From positions 82,001 through 146,000 of the forward strand of contig NZ_CP054424.1 in NCBI RefSeq assembly GCF_013334205.1: a stretch of DNA of 64,000 nucleotides. Direction: 5' to 3'. The notes beneath the pieces are model-generated. The model saw only the letters and a program-made list of their open reading frames with translations, had not been told where the DNA came from and did not search any database. The position numbers and the translations under genes were made by a program. The stretch is from Rhodoferax sp. BAB1 (GTDB taxonomy: Bacteria > Pseudomonadota > Gammaproteobacteria > Burkholderiales > Burkholderiaceae_C). Shown here piece by piece: positions 20,319 to 30,652 of the stretch (its first letter is position 1; each line of letters starts with the position of its first letter).

Positions 20319-21077
20319 TCAGGGCCCCGGCTCGGCGGGCGGCATCAGCATGTAGCCCAGGCCGCGGATGGTGTGGACGGCGGGCAGGCCGGCCTGTGCC
20401 GGTGGGACGGGCGCGGACTCCAGCTTTTTGCGCAGGCGGTGGATCAGCACCTCGACCGCTTCCAGTTCCACGGCCTCCCCGGCAAAAACGGCGCGGTGCA
20501 ATTCATCCTTGCTCACGGTCTGCCGGGCTTGCTCCAGCAGCACCCGCAGCGCAGCCGCTTCCCGCGGGGTCAGGGCCAGGGGCTGGTCAAACACGCTGAC
20601 CTGGCCGGTATCGCGGTCCATCTCCAGCGGGCCCAGGCGCAGTCGGGTGTTCCTGCTGCGGCCGGGCCGGCGCAGCAGGGCCTGCAGCCGGGCTTCGAGC
20701 TCGCTCAGGTCGAAGGGTTTGGGCAGGTAGTCGTCGGCGCCCAGGTTCAGGCCCAGCACGCGGTCGGGCACGCTGGCCCGGGCGGTGAGCACCAGCACCG
20801 GCACCGTGTCGCCACGCTCACGCAGGCGCTGCAGCACGGACAGGCCATCGAGGCCGGGCAGTTGCAGGTCCAGCAGCACGGCGTCGATGCCATGGCCTGC
20901 TGCCAGCTGGTCCAGGGCCTCGTGCCCGTCGCGCGCAAAGCTCACGGCCAAACCCGCCTGGCGCAGGGCGGTGCCCAGCCAGAGGGCCAGGTCAGGCGTG
21001 TCTTCGACCAGCAGGATGTGGGGTGTGGAGCCGGGCAACACGCATTCCTCGATTGGGTACAGGCCTAGGGTTTCCAC
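20319..21077 (-). CDS. tctD: Response regulator, OmpR family, TctD-like
   Basis: 252 residues from GTG 21077; a GTG at 21041, closer to the receiver domain, may be the true start. The receiver domain has phospho-acceptor Asp in VLLDLQLPG and switch Lys in LPKPFDL. A C-terminal winged helix ends in VHTIRGLGYML. The stop is 2 bases from the kinase start. It probably activates the divergent tctCBA operon, whose promoter must lie in the ~100-base gap. Confidence 0.92.
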   Translation of the reverse strand: METLGLYPIEECVLPGSTPHILLVEDTPDLALWLGTALRQAGLAVSFARDGHEALDQLAAGHGIDAVLLDLQLPGLDGLSVLQRLRERGDTVPVLVLTARASVPDRVLGLNLGADDYLPKPFDLSELEARLQALLRRPGRSRNTRLRLGPLEMDRDTGQVSVFDQPLALTPREAAALRVLLEQARQTVSKDELHRAVFAGEAVELEAVEVLIHRLRKKLESAPVPPAQAGLPAVHTIRGLGYMLMPPAEPGP

Positions 21078-21184
21078 CGAGCCGGATTGACAGCTGTTTG
21101 AAAGCCTGGCGCCGCAGCGGGGGCCAGAATGCCTCTGGTCAGGCCTAGGCGCCTGCGATTTTCATTCTTACACAGGAGATGGCG

Positions 21185-22147
21185 ATGCAAATCAACAAGC
21201 GTGAGTTTCTGGGCCTGGGCGCCGCCCTGGTGTTGCCGGCCTGGGCACAGGGCAAGCCCCTGTTCGAGACCCTGAACATGTTCGTGCCGGCCGCGCCCGG
21301 CGGCGGCTGGGATGGCACAGCGCGCGCCATCGAACGCGCGGCCAAGGCTGCCGGCCTGGTGGGCAATATGGCCTTCGAGAACGTGGGCGGCGCCGGGGGC
21401 ATGGTGGGCCTGCCCCGCTACGTGAACCAGCGCAAGGGCATGGGCAACAGCCTGATGGTGGGCGGCTCGGTGATGGTGGGCGCGGCGATTGCGAACAAGA
21501 GCCCGGTGACCATGCGCAACGTGACACCGATTGCGCGCCTGACCGAGGAGGCCGGTGTGGTGGCCGTGCCGGCCGGCGGCAAGATCAAGACCTGGAAGGA
21601 CCTGGAAGCGGCGATCAAGGCCAATCCCAAGGCGGTGTCCGTGGCCGGCGGCAGCGCCGGCGGCACCGACCACGTGCTGCTCGGGCTGATCATCAAGGCG
21701 CTGGGGCGCAACCCGCGCGACGCGGCCTACGTGGCCTTCGCCGGCGGTGGCCCGGCCAATGCGGCGCTGCTGGGTGGGCAGGTGGTGGCGGGGATTTCCG
21801 GTTATTCGGAGTTCGAGGAGCAGATCAAGGCGGGCCGCCTGCTGCCCCTGGCGGTTTCGGGCAACCGCCGCATCCCCGGCGTGGAGGTACCCACCCTGAC
21901 CGAACTGGGCGTGCGGGTCACCGCGGCCAACTGGCGCGGGGTGTTCGCGCCCCCGGGCATCAACCCGGCCCAGCGTGATGCCCTGGTGGAATTCATGAGC
22001 AGGGTGCATGCCTCCGAGGCCTGGCGCAAGGAACTGGAGACGCGCAAGTGGACCGATGTGTTCCTGGCGGCCCAGGCCTTCGAACGCGAAATCGAGGCGA
22101 ACATCCGTGACACCGAAGAAGTCATGAAGGACCTGGGGCTGGCATGA
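21185..22147 (+). CDS. tctC: Tripartite tricarboxylate transporter, substrate-binding protein TctC
   Basis: 320 residues from ATG 21185, with AGGAG at 21174-21178 giving a 6-base spacing. ATG 21179 touches the Shine-Dalgarno and is unlikely. A signal peptide with a KREFLGLG N-region and AWAQG cleavage region is followed by the Bug/TctC domain (LNMFVPAAPGGGWDGTARAI, NVGGAGGMVGL). It is the periplasmic receptor that delivers ligand to TctAB. The last codons overlap the tctB start. Confidence 0.93.
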   Translation: MQINKREFLGLGAALVLPAWAQGKPLFETLNMFVPAAPGGGWDGTARAIERAAKAAGLVGNMAFENVGGAGGMVGLPRYVNQRKGMGNSLMVGGSVMVGAAIANKSPVTMRNVTPIARLTEEAGVVAVPAGGKIKTWKDLEAAIKANPKAVSVAGGSAGGTDHVLLGLIIKALGRNPRDAAYVAFAGGGPANAALLGGQVVAGISGYSEFEEQIKAGRLLPLAVSGNRRIPGVEVPTLTELGVRVTAANWRGVFAPPGINPAQRDALVEFMSRVHASEAWRKELETRKWTDVFLAAQAFEREIEANIRDTEEVMKDLGLA

Positions 22148-22608
22148 CGCCCTTGCGCCTGGCCGTCCTGCTGCTGGCTATCGCTGCTGCTGCCATCTGG
22201 CAGGTGTCGGTCATTCCCCAATCCCTCATGCAGATGACGGTCGGGCCCGTGCTGGCCCCGGCCGTGGTGGTGGGGGGGCTGGCCGTGCTGGCCCTGCTCT
22301 ACGGCGTGAGCGCCTGGCGTGGGCGCCAGGTCGACGAGAGCCACGTGCCCGGGCAGGAGCCCCTGCCGGGGAGCCAGCGGCGATTGGCCAGCCTGCTGGG
22401 CGGTGGCGTCGCCTTCATGGCGCTGGTGGCGCCGCTGGGCTTCGTGCTGCCGGCCACCCTGTGCGGCATGGGCGTGGCGCGAGCCTTTGATGCCCCGCTG
22501 GGCCTGAAGTCGGCGGGGGTTTGCGGCGCCATCGCCACCGTGTTCTGGCTGGTGTTTGCGCAGTTGCTGGGCATCGGCCTGGGGCCGGCGCTGCGCTGGC
22601 CTTTCTGA
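22144..22608 (+). CDS. tctB: Tripartite tricarboxylate transporter, small membrane subunit TctB
   Basis: 154 residues with four hydrophobic segments (about 6-24, 33-55, 82-105 and 115-145). It starts at an ATGA overlap with tctC and is followed by tctA, the canonical C-B-A order. Sequence conservation in TctB is low, so the assignment rests on size, topology and context. Confidence 0.88.
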   Translation: MTPLRLAVLLLAIAAAAIWQVSVIPQSLMQMTVGPVLAPAVVVGGLAVLALLYGVSAWRGRQVDESHVPGQEPLPGSQRRLASLLGGGVAFMALVAPLGFVLPATLCGMGVARAFDAPLGLKSAGVCGAIATVFWLVFAQLLGIGLGPALRWPF

Positions 22609-22635
22609 TGTCCTGATCTCGCGAGTGGAGTGAGC

Positions 22636-24132
22636 ATGGAAGCTTTCAACGCCCTGCTGGCCGGTTTCGGCAGCGCCCTGCAACCGATGACCCTCATGTG
22701 GGGCTTCGCGGGCTGCCTGCTCGGCACCCTGGTGGGGGTGCTGCCGGGCATCAGCCCGGCGCTGACCATCGCCCTGCTGCTGCCCCTGACCTACCAGGTG
22801 CCGGCCACCAGCATGTTCGTGATGTTCGCCGGCATCTACTACGGGGCGGCCTACGGCGGCTCCACCACCTCCATCCTGCTCAACACGCCGGGCGAGTCGG
22901 GTGCGGTGGTGACGGCGCTCGAAGGCAACAAGATGGCGCGGCGTGGCCGCGCCGGCCAGGCCCTGGCGACGGCGGCCATCGGCAGCTTCGTGGCGGGCAC
23001 CATCGGCACGGTGGCCCTGACCTTCTTTGCGCCCTGGGTGGTGGAGGCGGCGCTGGCCTTCGGGCCGGCGGAGTATTTCAGCCTGATGGTGCTGTCGCTG
23101 GTGGCGGTGTCGGCGGTGCTGGGCAGCTCGGTGCTGCGCGGCCTGCTGAGCCTGTGCGCGGGCCTGCTCTGCGGCCTGGTGGGCATCGACCTGCAGACGG
23201 GGCAGCCGCGCTTCACCTTCGGGCGCGCCGAGCTGCTTGATGGGCTGGAGGTGACGGTGGTGGCGGTGGGCCTGTTCGCGGTGGGCGAGGCCCTGTACCT
23301 GGCCTGGCAGGGGCGCGAGTCGCGCAGCGGCGAAGTGATGAAGATGTCGGGCAGCCTGTGGCTGAGCAAGCAGGATTGGGCGCGCTCCTGGAAACCGTGG
23401 ATCCGCGGCTCGCTGTTCGGTTTTCCCATCGGCGCGCTGCCGGCGGGTGGCGCGGAGCTGCCCACCATGCTGTCCTACTACACCGAGAAAAAGCTCTCGA
23501 AGCACCCCGAGGAGTTCGGCCACGGCGCGATCGAAGGCGTAGCCGGGCCGGAGGCGGCCAACAATGCGGCGGCGGCCGGCGTGCTCATGCCCCTGCTCAC
23601 GCTGGGCATCCCCACCTCGGCCACGGCGGCCATCATGCTGTCGGCCTTCGAAGGCTATGGCATCCAGACCGGGCCACAGCTGTTCAGCCAGCAGGGCGCC
23701 CTGGTGTGGACGCTGATCGCCAGCCTCTACATCGGCAACGTCATCCTGCTGGTGCTCAACCTGCCGCTGGTGCACCTGTGGGTTCGGCTGCTGAAGATCC
23801 CGCCGCCCTGGCTCTACGCCGGCATCATCGTGATCTCCACCGCCGGGGTCTATGGCGCGGGCAACTCGGTGTTCAACGTGGGCCTGCTGTTCTTCTTCGG
23901 CCTCATCGGTTTTGTCATGCGGCGTTTCGACTTCCCGGCGGCGCCCCTGATCGTGGGCATGATCCTGGCGCCCATGGCCGAGCAGTCCATGCGGCAGGCG
24001 CTGACCATCAGCCAGGGCGACTGGTTCACCTTCTTCACGCGTCCGCTGTCCGGCTCGCTGATGGCCGTGGCCATGCTGCTGCTGGTGTTGCCGCCGCTGG
24101 TCCGGCGCTACCGTCGCCGGGCACTGGCCTAG
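22636..24132 (+). CDS. tctA: Tripartite tricarboxylate transporter, large membrane subunit TctA
   Basis: 498 residues from ATG 22636 (GGAG 5 bases upstream; an in-frame GTG at 22630 is less likely). It has about twelve membrane segments and the family blocks [20 protein letters not shown] near the N-terminus, [20 protein letters not shown] and [14 protein letters not shown]. It is the transport channel subunit of a cation-coupled carboxylate uptake system. The stop overlaps the convergent yqaA-like gene by 4 bases. Confidence 0.96.
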   Translation: MEAFNALLAGFGSALQPMTLMWGFAGCLLGTLVGVLPGISPALTIALLLPLTYQVPATSMFVMFAGIYYGAAYGGSTTSILLNTPGESGAVVTALEGNKMARRGRAGQALATAAIGSFVAGTIGTVALTFFAPWVVEAALAFGPAEYFSLMVLSLVAVSAVLGSSVLRGLLSLCAGLLCGLVGIDLQTGQPRFTFGRAELLDGLEVTVVAVGLFAVGEALYLAWQGRESRSGEVMKMSGSLWLSKQDWARSWKPWIRGSLFGFPIGALPAGGAELPTMLSYYTEKKLSKHPEEFGHGAIEGVAGPEAANNAAAAGVLMPLLTLGIPTSATAAIMLSAFEGYGIQTGPQLFSQQGALVWTLIASLYIGNVILLVLNLPLVHLWVRLLKIPPPWLYAGIIVISTAGVYGAGNSVFNVGLLFFFGLIGFVMRRFDFPAAPLIVGMILAPMAEQSMRQALTISQGDWFTFFTRPLSGSLMAVAMLLLVLPPLVRRYRRRALA

Positions 24133-24611
24133 AAGCTGAAGCCGCCCGGAAAGAGCCAGAGCAGCGCCACCGTCATCGTGAGGTAACGCGCCAGCTTGCC
24201 GATGGCCATGTAGAGCAGGCAGGGCCAGAAGGGCAGGCGCAGCCAGCCAGCCACCGCGCACAGCGGGTCGCCGATCAGGGGCAGCCAGCTCAGCAGGCAG
24301 GCCCTGGGGCCGATGCGTTCCAGCCAGTCGAGCGCGCGCAAGTGGGTGTCCGAGTGTCTGTACTTGTCGATCAGCTTGTGGGATTCCCAGCCCATGGCCC
24401 AGCTGACGGCGCCGCCCAGGGTGTTGCCGGCGGTTGCGACCAGGATGGCCGGCCAGAACAATTCCGGGTTGAGCTTGAGCAGGCCGAACAGCGCCGGCTC
24501 CGAACCCAGCGGCAGCAGGGTGGCCGAGACGAAGGCGATGAGGAACAGTGTGACCAGCCCGTACTGGGGCAGGGCCAATAGCTCCAGCAGATGGGCGATC
24601 CAGGACTCCAT
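24129..24611 (-). CDS. YqaA/DedA-family inner membrane protein
   Basis: 160 residues from ATG 24611. The family blocks [34 protein letters not shown] and [18 protein letters not shown] are all present, with four to five hydrophobic segments. It belongs to the SNARE-associated/DedA superfamily, whose members act in membrane lipid homeostasis. The specific role of YqaA is unknown. An upstream extension of the frame has no family similarity. Confidence 0.88.
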   Translation of the reverse strand: MESWIAHLLELLALPQYGLVTLFLIAFVSATLLPLGSEPALFGLLKLNPELFWPAILVATAGNTLGGAVSWAMGWESHKLIDKYRHSDTHLRALDWLERIGPRACLLSWLPLIGDPLCAVAGWLRLPFWPCLLYMAIGKLARYLTMTVALLWLFPGGFSF

Positions 24612-24753
24612 AGACTGCGAGTATAGGTAGCGCTTGCGGCGGATGGCGCTTGATTTCAATTGCTGAAATTTTGTGCAGCTAGAATACCCGGCCCGGCTGC
24701 TGCCAGTTCTGGCGGTGGCATTTCTCATTGGCGCCTTACTTTTCCACACCCGC

Positions 24754-25806
24754 ATGCACATCGGTTCCTTCGAACTGCCGAACACCCTGTTCGTGGCCCC
24801 GATGGCGGGCGTGACGGACCGGCCCTTCCGCAGCCTGTGCAAGGCGCTGGGCGCGGGATATGCGGTCAGCGAGATGGTGACCTCGCGCAAGGACCTGTGG
24901 AACACCCTCAAGACCTCGCGCCGCGCCAACCACGAGGGCGAAGCCGGGCCGATCGCCGTGCAGATCGCCGGGACCGACGCTCCCATGATGGCCGAGGCCG
25001 CCGCCTACAACATCGACCGCGGTGCCCAGATCATCGACATCAATATGGGCTGCCCGGCCAAGAAGGTCTGCAACAAGTGGGCCGGCTCGGCCCTGATGCA
25101 GGACGAGGTGCTGGCGCTGGAGATCGTCGAGGCCGTGGTGGCCGCCTGCGCACCGCGCAATGTGCCGGTGACGCTGAAGATGCGTACGGGCTGGTGCCAG
25201 ACCGAAAAGAACGCCTTGACCATCGCGCGCGCGGCCGAGAGCGCCGGCGTCCAGATGGTCACGGTGCACGGCCGCACCCGCGAGCAGGGTTACAAGGGCG
25301 CGGCCGAGTACGACACCATCGCTGCCGTCAAGGCCGCTCTGCGTATCCCGGTCGTGGCCAACGGCGATATCCACTCGCCCGAAAAGGCCCTGGCCGTGCT
25401 GCGCGCTACCGGTGCCGACGCGCTGATGATCGGCCGTGCTGCCCAGGGCCGGCCCTGGATCTTTCGCGAGATCGGCCACTACCTCGCCACGGGAGAGCAC
25501 CTGGCCCCGCCACTGGTGGTCGAGGTCCGGCGTCTGCTGCTCGAGCATCTGGAAGACCATTACGCGCTCTACGGCGAATACACGGGCGTGCGCAGCGCGC
25601 GCAAGCACATAGGCTGGTACCTCAAGGCCTTGCCGGGTGGCGAGGCTTTCCGTGCCCGCATGAACACGCTGGAAGACAGCCAGGCCCAGGTGCAGGCCGT
25701 GGCGGAATTTTTTGACGAACTGGGCACGCACATGGACCGCATGCCCGCGGCCGTGGCGGATGCCTTTGAAAACAGGGATGAAGAGCAGATGGAGCTTGCC
25801 GCATGA
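24754..25806 (+). CDS. dusB: tRNA-dihydrouridine synthase DusB
   Basis: 350 residues from ATG 24754, which places LPNTLFVAPMAGVTDRPFR at the correct distance from the start. An earlier in-frame start at 24673 would add a hydrophobic leader foreign to the family. The active-site Cys is in INMGCPAKKVCNKWAG. FMN-binding blocks are VTVHGRTREQ and VVANGDI. It reduces uridines in the tRNA D-loop. The stop overlaps the start of the fis-like gene, the conserved dusB-fis arrangement. Confidence 0.95.
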   Translation: MHIGSFELPNTLFVAPMAGVTDRPFRSLCKALGAGYAVSEMVTSRKDLWNTLKTSRRANHEGEAGPIAVQIAGTDAPMMAEAAAYNIDRGAQIIDINMGCPAKKVCNKWAGSALMQDEVLALEIVEAVVAACAPRNVPVTLKMRTGWCQTEKNALTIARAAESAGVQMVTVHGRTREQGYKGAAEYDTIAAVKAALRIPVVANGDIHSPEKALAVLRATGADALMIGRAAQGRPWIFREIGHYLATGEHLAPPLVVEVRRLLLEHLEDHYALYGEYTGVRSARKHIGWYLKALPGGEAFRARMNTLEDSQAQVQAVAEFFDELGTHMDRMPAAVADAFENRDEEQMELAA

Positions 25807-26039
25807 GCAAAAAACAGATCGAAGAATGCGTGCGTACCAGCCTGGAAGGCTATTTCAAGGATTTGCGCGGCACCGAGCCCGACGGCATGTACGAGATGCT
25901 GGTGCGCATCGTCGAAAAGCCGCTGCTGGAAGTGGTGATGCAGCAGGCGGAACACAACCAGTCGCGCGCTGCGCTCTGGCTGGGCCTGAACCGCAACACC
26001 CTGCGCAAGAAACTGGTCGAACACAAACTACTCAAGTAA
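25803..26039 (+). CDS. fis: Fis family DNA-binding protein
   Basis: 78 residues. The C-terminal helix-turn-helix ([19 protein letters not shown], about 53-71) is the Fis/NtrC-type DNA-binding motif, preceded by the dimerisation helices. It overlaps dusB by 4 bases (ATGA), as in many proteobacteria. It is a nucleoid-associated regulator. It is shorter at the N-terminus than enterobacterial Fis, which is normal in betaproteobacteria. Confidence 0.92.
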   Translation: MSKKQIEECVRTSLEGYFKDLRGTEPDGMYEMLVRIVEKPLLEVVMQQAEHNQSRAALWLGLNRNTLRKKLVEHKLLK

Positions 26040-26046
26040 ACAAGGC

Positions 26047-27627
26047 ATGAACGCACTCCTCTCCGTTTCCGACAAGACCGGCATCGTCGAATTCGCCCAG
26101 GCCCTGCATGCGCTGGGCATCAAGCTGATCTCCACCGGCGGCACCGCCAAGCTGCTGGCCGAGGCCAAACTGCCCGTGACCGAGGTGGCCGAGGTGACCG
26201 GTTTCCCCGAGATGCTGGACGGCCGGGTCAAGACCCTGCACCCGCTGGTGCACGGCGGCCTGCTGGCCCGGCGCGACCTGCCCGAGCACATGGCCGCGCT
26301 CAAGGCGCACCAGATCGACACCATCGACCTGCTGGTGGTCAATCTCTACCCCTTCGAAGCCACGGTGGCCAAGCCCGGCTGCACGCTGGAGGACGCGATC
26401 GAGAACATCGACATCGGTGGCCCGGCCATGGTGCGCAGCGCGGCCAAAAACTGGAAGGACGTGGGTGTGCTGACCGACGCTTCGCAGTACCCGGCGGTGC
26501 TGGATGAACTGAAGAAAAACGGCAAGGTGTCCGACAAGCTGCGCTTCGCGCTGTCGGTGGCGGCCTTCAACCGCATTGCCAACTACGACGCGGCCATCAG
26601 CAACTATCTGTCGGCGATCAACGAGGACGGTACGCACGCCGCCTTCTCGGCCCAGGCCAACAGCAATATGGTCAAGCTGCAGGACCTGCGTTACGGCGAG
26701 AACCCGCACCAGTCGGCCGCCTTCTACCGCGACCTCTATCCGGCGCCGGGTTCACTGGTGACGGCCAGGCAGTTGCAGGGCAAGGAGCTGAGCTACAACA
26801 ATATCGCGGACGGCGACGCGGCCTGGGAGTGCGTGAAGAGCTTCGAGGTGCCGGCCTGCGTAATCGTCAAGCATGCCAACCCCTGCGGCGTCGCCATGGG
26901 CAAGGACGCGCTGGAGGCCTACAGCAAGGCCTTCCAGACCGATCCGACCTCGGCCTTCGGCGGCATCATCGCCTTCAACCGCACGGTGGACCTTGCAGCC
27001 GCCCAAGCAGTGAGCAAGCAGTTTGTCGAGGTGCTGATGGCGCCAGCTTACACGCCCGAGGCGCTGGAACTCTTCAAGGTCAAGGCCAATGTGCGTGTGC
27101 TGCAGATCTCCCTGGACGGCGTGAAGCGCGACGGCAAGACGGCCTGGGAGCGCGGACAGAACTCGCACGACGTCAAGCGCGTGGGCTCGGGCCTGCTGAT
27201 CCAGACCGCCGACAACCACGAGCTGCAGCGCAGCGACCTGAAAGTGGTCACAAAGAAGGCGCCAACACCGCAGCAACTCGAAGACCTGCTCTTCGCCTGG
27301 AAGGTGGGCAAGTTCGTCAAGAGCAATGCCATCGTCTTCTGCAAGGACGGCATGACCATGGGCGTGGGCGCCGGCCAGATGAGCCGCCTGGACTCGGCGC
27401 GCATTGCCAGCATCAAGGCCCAGCACGCCAATCTGTCGCTGCAGGGCACGGTGGTGGCCAGCGACGCCTTCTTCCCCTTCCGCGACGGCCTGGATGTGGT
27501 GGTGGATGCCGGTGCGACCTGCGTGATCCAGCCCGGTGGCTCCATGCGTGACCAGGAAGTCATCGATGCGGCCGACGAGCGCGGCGTGGCCATGGTGTTC
27601 AGTGGGATCCGGCATTTCCGCCACTGA
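26047..27627 (+). CDS. purH: Bifunctional AICAR formyltransferase / IMP cyclohydrolase
   Basis: 526 residues. The N-terminal IMP cyclohydrolase domain has [18 protein letters not shown] and STGGTAKLL. The AICAR transformylase domain has [24 protein letters not shown] and the C-terminal [15 protein letters not shown] and GIRHFRH. It catalyses the last two steps of purine synthesis. AAGG precedes ATG 26047. It lies 7 bases after fis, and a strong terminator follows. Confidence 0.98.
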   Translation: MNALLSVSDKTGIVEFAQALHALGIKLISTGGTAKLLAEAKLPVTEVAEVTGFPEMLDGRVKTLHPLVHGGLLARRDLPEHMAALKAHQIDTIDLLVVNLYPFEATVAKPGCTLEDAIENIDIGGPAMVRSAAKNWKDVGVLTDASQYPAVLDELKKNGKVSDKLRFALSVAAFNRIANYDAAISNYLSAINEDGTHAAFSAQANSNMVKLQDLRYGENPHQSAAFYRDLYPAPGSLVTARQLQGKELSYNNIADGDAAWECVKSFEVPACVIVKHANPCGVAMGKDALEAYSKAFQTDPTSAFGGIIAFNRTVDLAAAQAVSKQFVEVLMAPAYTPEALELFKVKANVRVLQISLDGVKRDGKTAWERGQNSHDVKRVGSGLLIQTADNHELQRSDLKVVTKKAPTPQQLEDLLFAWKVGKFVKSNAIVFCKDGMTMGVGAGQMSRLDSARIASIKAQHANLSLQGTVVASDAFFPFRDGLDVVVDAGATCVIQPGGSMRDQEVIDAADERGVAMVFSGIRHFRH

Positions 27628-27642
27628 AATGGCAAGACACGA

Positions 27643-27675
27643 ATGAGAAAAGCGGCCCGAGGCCGCTTTTCTCAT
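27643..27675 (+). terminator. Bidirectional terminator between purH and hemL
   Basis: A perfect 15-bp inverted repeat (27643-27657 and 27661-27675) with a 3-base CGA loop. A GC core (GCGGCC) is flanked by A4 on one side and T4 on the other, so it can terminate both purH and the convergent hemL. Confidence 0.92.
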
Positions 27676-27688
27676 GGGCGCTGGCGAT

Positions 27689-28999
27689 CTATTTCGCCAG
27701 CAGCTTGAAGACTTCGCGGGCGGCAGCTACGGTCACGGCGATATCTTCTTCGCTGTGCGCGGCACTCACGAAACCTGCTTCATAGAGGGCCGGGGCGATG
27801 TAGACGCCACGGTCCAGCAGACCGTGAAACAGGGTGTTGAAGCGGGCGTTGTCGGTCTTCATGACCGTGGCGTAGTTCTGCGGCAGCTCGGACATCAGGA
27901 AGAAGCCGAACATGCCGCCCTGGCAGTCGGCGCTGAAAGCCACGCCTTCGGCTGCCGCGGCGGTTTTCAATCCCTCGACCAGCGAACGCGTCTTGCGTGA
28001 CAGGGCCTCGAAGAAGCCCGGCTTGCTGATCTCGCGCAGGGTCGCCAGGCCGCAGGCCGTGGCCACCGGGTTGCCGGAGAGCGTGCCGGCCTGGTAGACC
28101 GGGCCCAGCGGGGCCATCTGCTCCATGAGGGCGCGCGGCCCGCCGAAGGCCGCCAGCGGCATGCCGCCGCCGATGACCTTGCCCAGTACCGTGATGTCCG
28201 GCTTGAAGCCCGGGATGGCCTGGGCGTAGACACTTTGCGCGCTGCCCAGGGCCACGCGGAAACCCGTCATGACCTCGTCGAACACCAGCAGGGCGCCGTG
28301 TTGCGTGCAGAGTTCACGGCAGCGCTGCATGAAGGGCACCGAGGCGCGCACGAAGTTCATGTTGCCGGCGATGGGCTCGATCATCAGGCAGGCGAGTTCC
28401 TTGCCGTGCAGGGCGAAGGCTTCCTCGAGCTGCTGCACGTTGTTGTACTCGAGCACCAGGGTGTGCTGCACCACCTCGGCCGGCACGCCGGCGCTGGTGG
28501 GGTTGCCGAAGGTGGCCAGGCCCGAGCCGGCCTTGACCAGCAGGGCGTCGGCGTGGCCGTGGTAGCAGCCCTCGAACTTGATGATCTTGCTGCGCCCGGT
28601 GGCGCCGCGCGCCAGGCGGATGGCGCTCATGCCAGCCTCGGTGCCCGAACTGACCAGGCGCACCATCTCCATGGAGGGCACGAATTTCAGGATCTCTTCG
28701 GCCAGCTCGATCTCGCGCTCGGTCGGGGCGCCGAAGGAAAAGCCTTCGGTCACGGCCTTCTGCACGGCTTCGACCACAGCCGGGTGACCATGTCCCAGGA
28801 TCATCGGGCCCCAGGAACCGATGTAGTCGATGTAACGGCGGTTGTTGGCGTCCCAGAAATAGGCGCCTTGCGCGCGCTGGACAAAACGGGGGGTGCCGCC
28901 GACAGCGCGGAAGGCGCGTACAGGCGAGTTCACGCCGCCGGGAATGACGCGCTTGGCGCGCTCGAACAGGATCTCGTTACGGTCAGTGCTGGGTGTCAT
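27689..28999 (-). CDS. hemL: Glutamate-1-semialdehyde 2,1-aminomutase
   Basis: 436 residues from ATG 28999. The N-terminal block is [22 protein letters not shown]-binding Lys is in [10 protein letters not shown], and the region [11 protein letters not shown] holds the ring-stacking Asp. It converts glutamate-1-semialdehyde to 5-aminolevulinate in the C5 pathway of haem synthesis. An earlier in-frame start (29065) lies within the thiD coding region. The 5' end overlaps the thiD stop by 17 bases, so translation is probably coupled. Confidence 0.96.
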   Translation of the reverse strand: MTPSTDRNEILFERAKRVIPGGVNSPVRAFRAVGGTPRFVQRAQGAYFWDANNRRYIDYIGSWGPMILGHGHPAVVEAVQKAVTEGFSFGAPTEREIELAEEILKFVPSMEMVRLVSSGTEAGMSAIRLARGATGRSKIIKFEGCYHGHADALLVKAGSGLATFGNPTSAGVPAEVVQHTLVLEYNNVQQLEEAFALHGKELACLMIEPIAGNMNFVRASVPFMQRCRELCTQHGALLVFDEVMTGFRVALGSAQSVYAQAIPGFKPDITVLGKVIGGGMPLAAFGGPRALMEQMAPLGPVYQAGTLSGNPVATACGLATLREISKPGFFEALSRKTRSLVEGLKTAAAAEGVAFSADCQGGMFGFFLMSELPQNYATVMKTDNARFNTLFHGLLDRGVYIAPALYEAGFVSAAHSEEDIAVTVAAAREVFKLLAK

Positions 29000-29924
29000 G
29001 GGGGGGCAGTTCCAGTGGGGAGGCAGGGCTCTGCGGCTCATCTTCGGAAGGGTCGCTGTCGTCAAGGTCGGCCTGGGCCCAGAACAGGCGGTCCGGGATC
29101 ACGTGACCCATGCCGGGGCGAAAGCCGCCGTCCAGGCAGTGGTCCAGATAGCCCAGTGCCTCGGTGAAGGCTTCCGTCAGGTCGCAGCCGCTGGCGATGA
29201 GGGCGGTGAGTGTGGCCGTCAGGGTGTCGCCGGCACCGGAGAACACCGCTTCAAAGCGCTCGAACTTCTCGCTGGTCAGCACGGATTGCGGCGAGGTCAG
29301 CACATTGTCGATGTGCTGTTCGGGGGCAGGGATGCCGGTCACCAGGGTGTAAGGCACTCCGTACTCGCCGGCGGCGCGGGCGATGTCGCGAGCGCTCGGG
29401 CTGCGCTCGCCTTCCCAGTCGGGCAGCAGCCAGCGCCAGAGGGTGCTGTGGTTTCCGACCAACACTGTGGTCTGGGGCAAAACCAGTTCCTGAAAGGCGT
29501 CCAGGTAGAGGTCGATCTGCACCTCGTTCCACCAGGACAGGTTGGGCATGTAGGCGATCAGCGGGATGTCCGGGTAGTCGGTGGCGATCTCGGCGATGGC
29601 GCTGAGATTCTCCGGCGTGCCGGCAAACCCGACCTTGATGGCCTGCACGGTGACGTCTTCCAGCAGGCAACGCGCCTGCTCGGCTACCACCTCTTCGTCG
29701 AAGGGAAAGTGGTCGAAAGTTTCTGCGGTATCACGCGCGTAGGTGCCGGTGATGACGGGCAAGGCATGCGCGCCGGCCGAGGCGATGGCAGACACGTCGC
29801 CAGACAATCCGCCGGCGCCGCTGGGGTCGTTGGCATTGAATACCAGCACGCACGGCGGCTGGCTCGGATCGTGCGCGGTTTCCTCGGGGGCTGGGGTTTG
29901 CATGGGCTGGCCTGTGGCGGTCAT
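28983..29924 (-). CDS. thiD: Hydroxymethylpyrimidine/phosphomethylpyrimidine kinase
   Basis: 313 residues from ATG 29924; ATG 29903 is equally possible, as neither has a clear ribosome-binding site. Ribokinase-fold signatures: [19 protein letters not shown] near the N-terminus, the late anion-hole motif [16 protein letters not shown], and YARDTAE. It phosphorylates HMP and HMP-P for thiamine synthesis. The C-terminal ~30 residues are acidic and variable. It is upstream of hemL and divergent from rubredoxin, an order common in this group. Confidence 0.9.
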   Translation of the reverse strand: MTATGQPMQTPAPEETAHDPSQPPCVLVFNANDPSGAGGLSGDVSAIASAGAHALPVITGTYARDTAETFDHFPFDEEVVAEQARCLLEDVTVQAIKVGFAGTPENLSAIAEIATDYPDIPLIAYMPNLSWWNEVQIDLYLDAFQELVLPQTTVLVGNHSTLWRWLLPDWEGERSPSARDIARAAGEYGVPYTLVTGIPAPEQHIDNVLTSPQSVLTSEKFERFEAVFSGAGDTLTATLTALIASGCDLTEAFTEALGYLDHCLDGGFRPGMGHVIPDRLFWAQADLDDSDPSEDEPQSPASPLELPPHDTQH

Positions 29925-29981
29925 CAGGCAGAATACGACAAGTCGTTGCGCGAAAGCCGGCTGAGAGTGGTTTTCGCTTTG

Positions 29982-29987
29982 TACAAT
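29982..29987 (+). promoter_or_regulatory. Possible -10 box for rubredoxin
   Basis: TACAAT lies 31 bases before the rubredoxin GTG in an AT-richer patch of the divergent thiD/rubredoxin gap. A weak -35 (CTGAGA at 29961) is spaced only 15 bases away. Tentative. Confidence 0.3.
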
Positions 29988-30017
29988 GTTGCATTCTATT
30001 CGAAGGTCTCGTAAGCT

Positions 30018-30191
30018 GTGAGTGATAAGAAAACCTGGATGTGTCTGATCTGTGGCTGGATCTATGATGAGGCGGCTGGCGATCCGGAGCACGGCATTGC
30101 GCCGGGAACCGTTTGGGCAGATGTGCCCATGAACTGGACCTGTCCTGAATGCGGTGCGCGCAAGGAAGATTTCGAAATGGTCCAGATCTGA
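30018..30191 (+). CDS. Rubredoxin
   Basis: 57 residues from GTG 30018. The two iron-binding pairs are intact: CLIC (in TWMCLICGWIYDEAAGD) and CPEC (in MNWTCPECGARKEDFEMV). The DP/PG turn residues and aromatic core are also present. It is a one-iron FeS4 electron carrier in the cytoplasm. The gene is too short for many length cut-offs and is easily missed. It precedes pilG by 62 bases, but a functional link to twitching motility is not implied. Confidence 0.95.
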   Translation: MSDKKTWMCLICGWIYDEAAGDPEHGIAPGTVWADVPMNWTCPECGARKEDFEMVQI

Positions 30192-30253
30192 GGTCGGGTC
30201 TGAGTGATGGCGTCTGCATCGCTTCAGCCGGCCGTAATCAGGAGTAGGGTTCA

Positions 30254-30652
30254 GTGAGCACTCAAGAATCGCCCCTCAAGGTCCTCGTGATCGATGACAG
30301 CAACACCATCCGCCGCAGTGCCGAGATTTTTCTCAAGCAGGGCGGGCATGAGGTGATGCTGGCCGAAGACGGCTTCGATGCCCTGGCCAAGGTCAACGAC
30401 TACCAGCCCAACCTGATTTTCTGCGACATCCTGATGCCGCGCCTCGATGGTTACCAGACCTGCGCCATCATCAAGCGCAATGCCAAGTTCACCTCGGTGC
30501 CGGTGGTCATGCTGTCGTCCAAGGACGGGGTGTTCGACAAGGCGCGCGGTCGCATGGTGGGGGCCCAGGACTACCTGACCAAACCGTTTACCAAAGACCA
30601 GCTGTTGCAGGCCGTGCAGCAGTTTGGCATAGTCTCGCAAGGAGTGAATTGA
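30254..30652 (+). CDS. pilG: Twitching motility response regulator PilG
   Basis: 132 residues from GTG 30254 (GGAG 9 bases upstream). It is a stand-alone receiver domain: acidic pocket VIDDS, phospho-acceptor Asp in IFCDILMPRLDG, and switch Lys in YLTKPFT. First gene of the pilGHIJ-chpA chemosensory set that controls type IV pilus extension. Its TGA overlaps the pilH ATG by one base. Confidence 0.92.
   Translation: MSTQESPLKVLVIDDSNTIRRSAEIFLKQGGHEVMLAEDGFDALAKVNDYQPNLIFCDILMPRLDGYQTCAIIKRNAKFTSVPVVMLSSKDGVFDKARGRMVGAQDYLTKPFTKDQLLQAVQQFGIVSQGVN

Noticed and set aside
21802..24261. Very long open frame (about 820 codons) on the minus strand opposite tctCBA
   Set aside because: Its translation is low-complexity (His/Gln/Arg/Gly-rich) without domain motifs. 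It mirrors the GC-rich codon bias of the well-supported tct genes, so it is a shadow frame.
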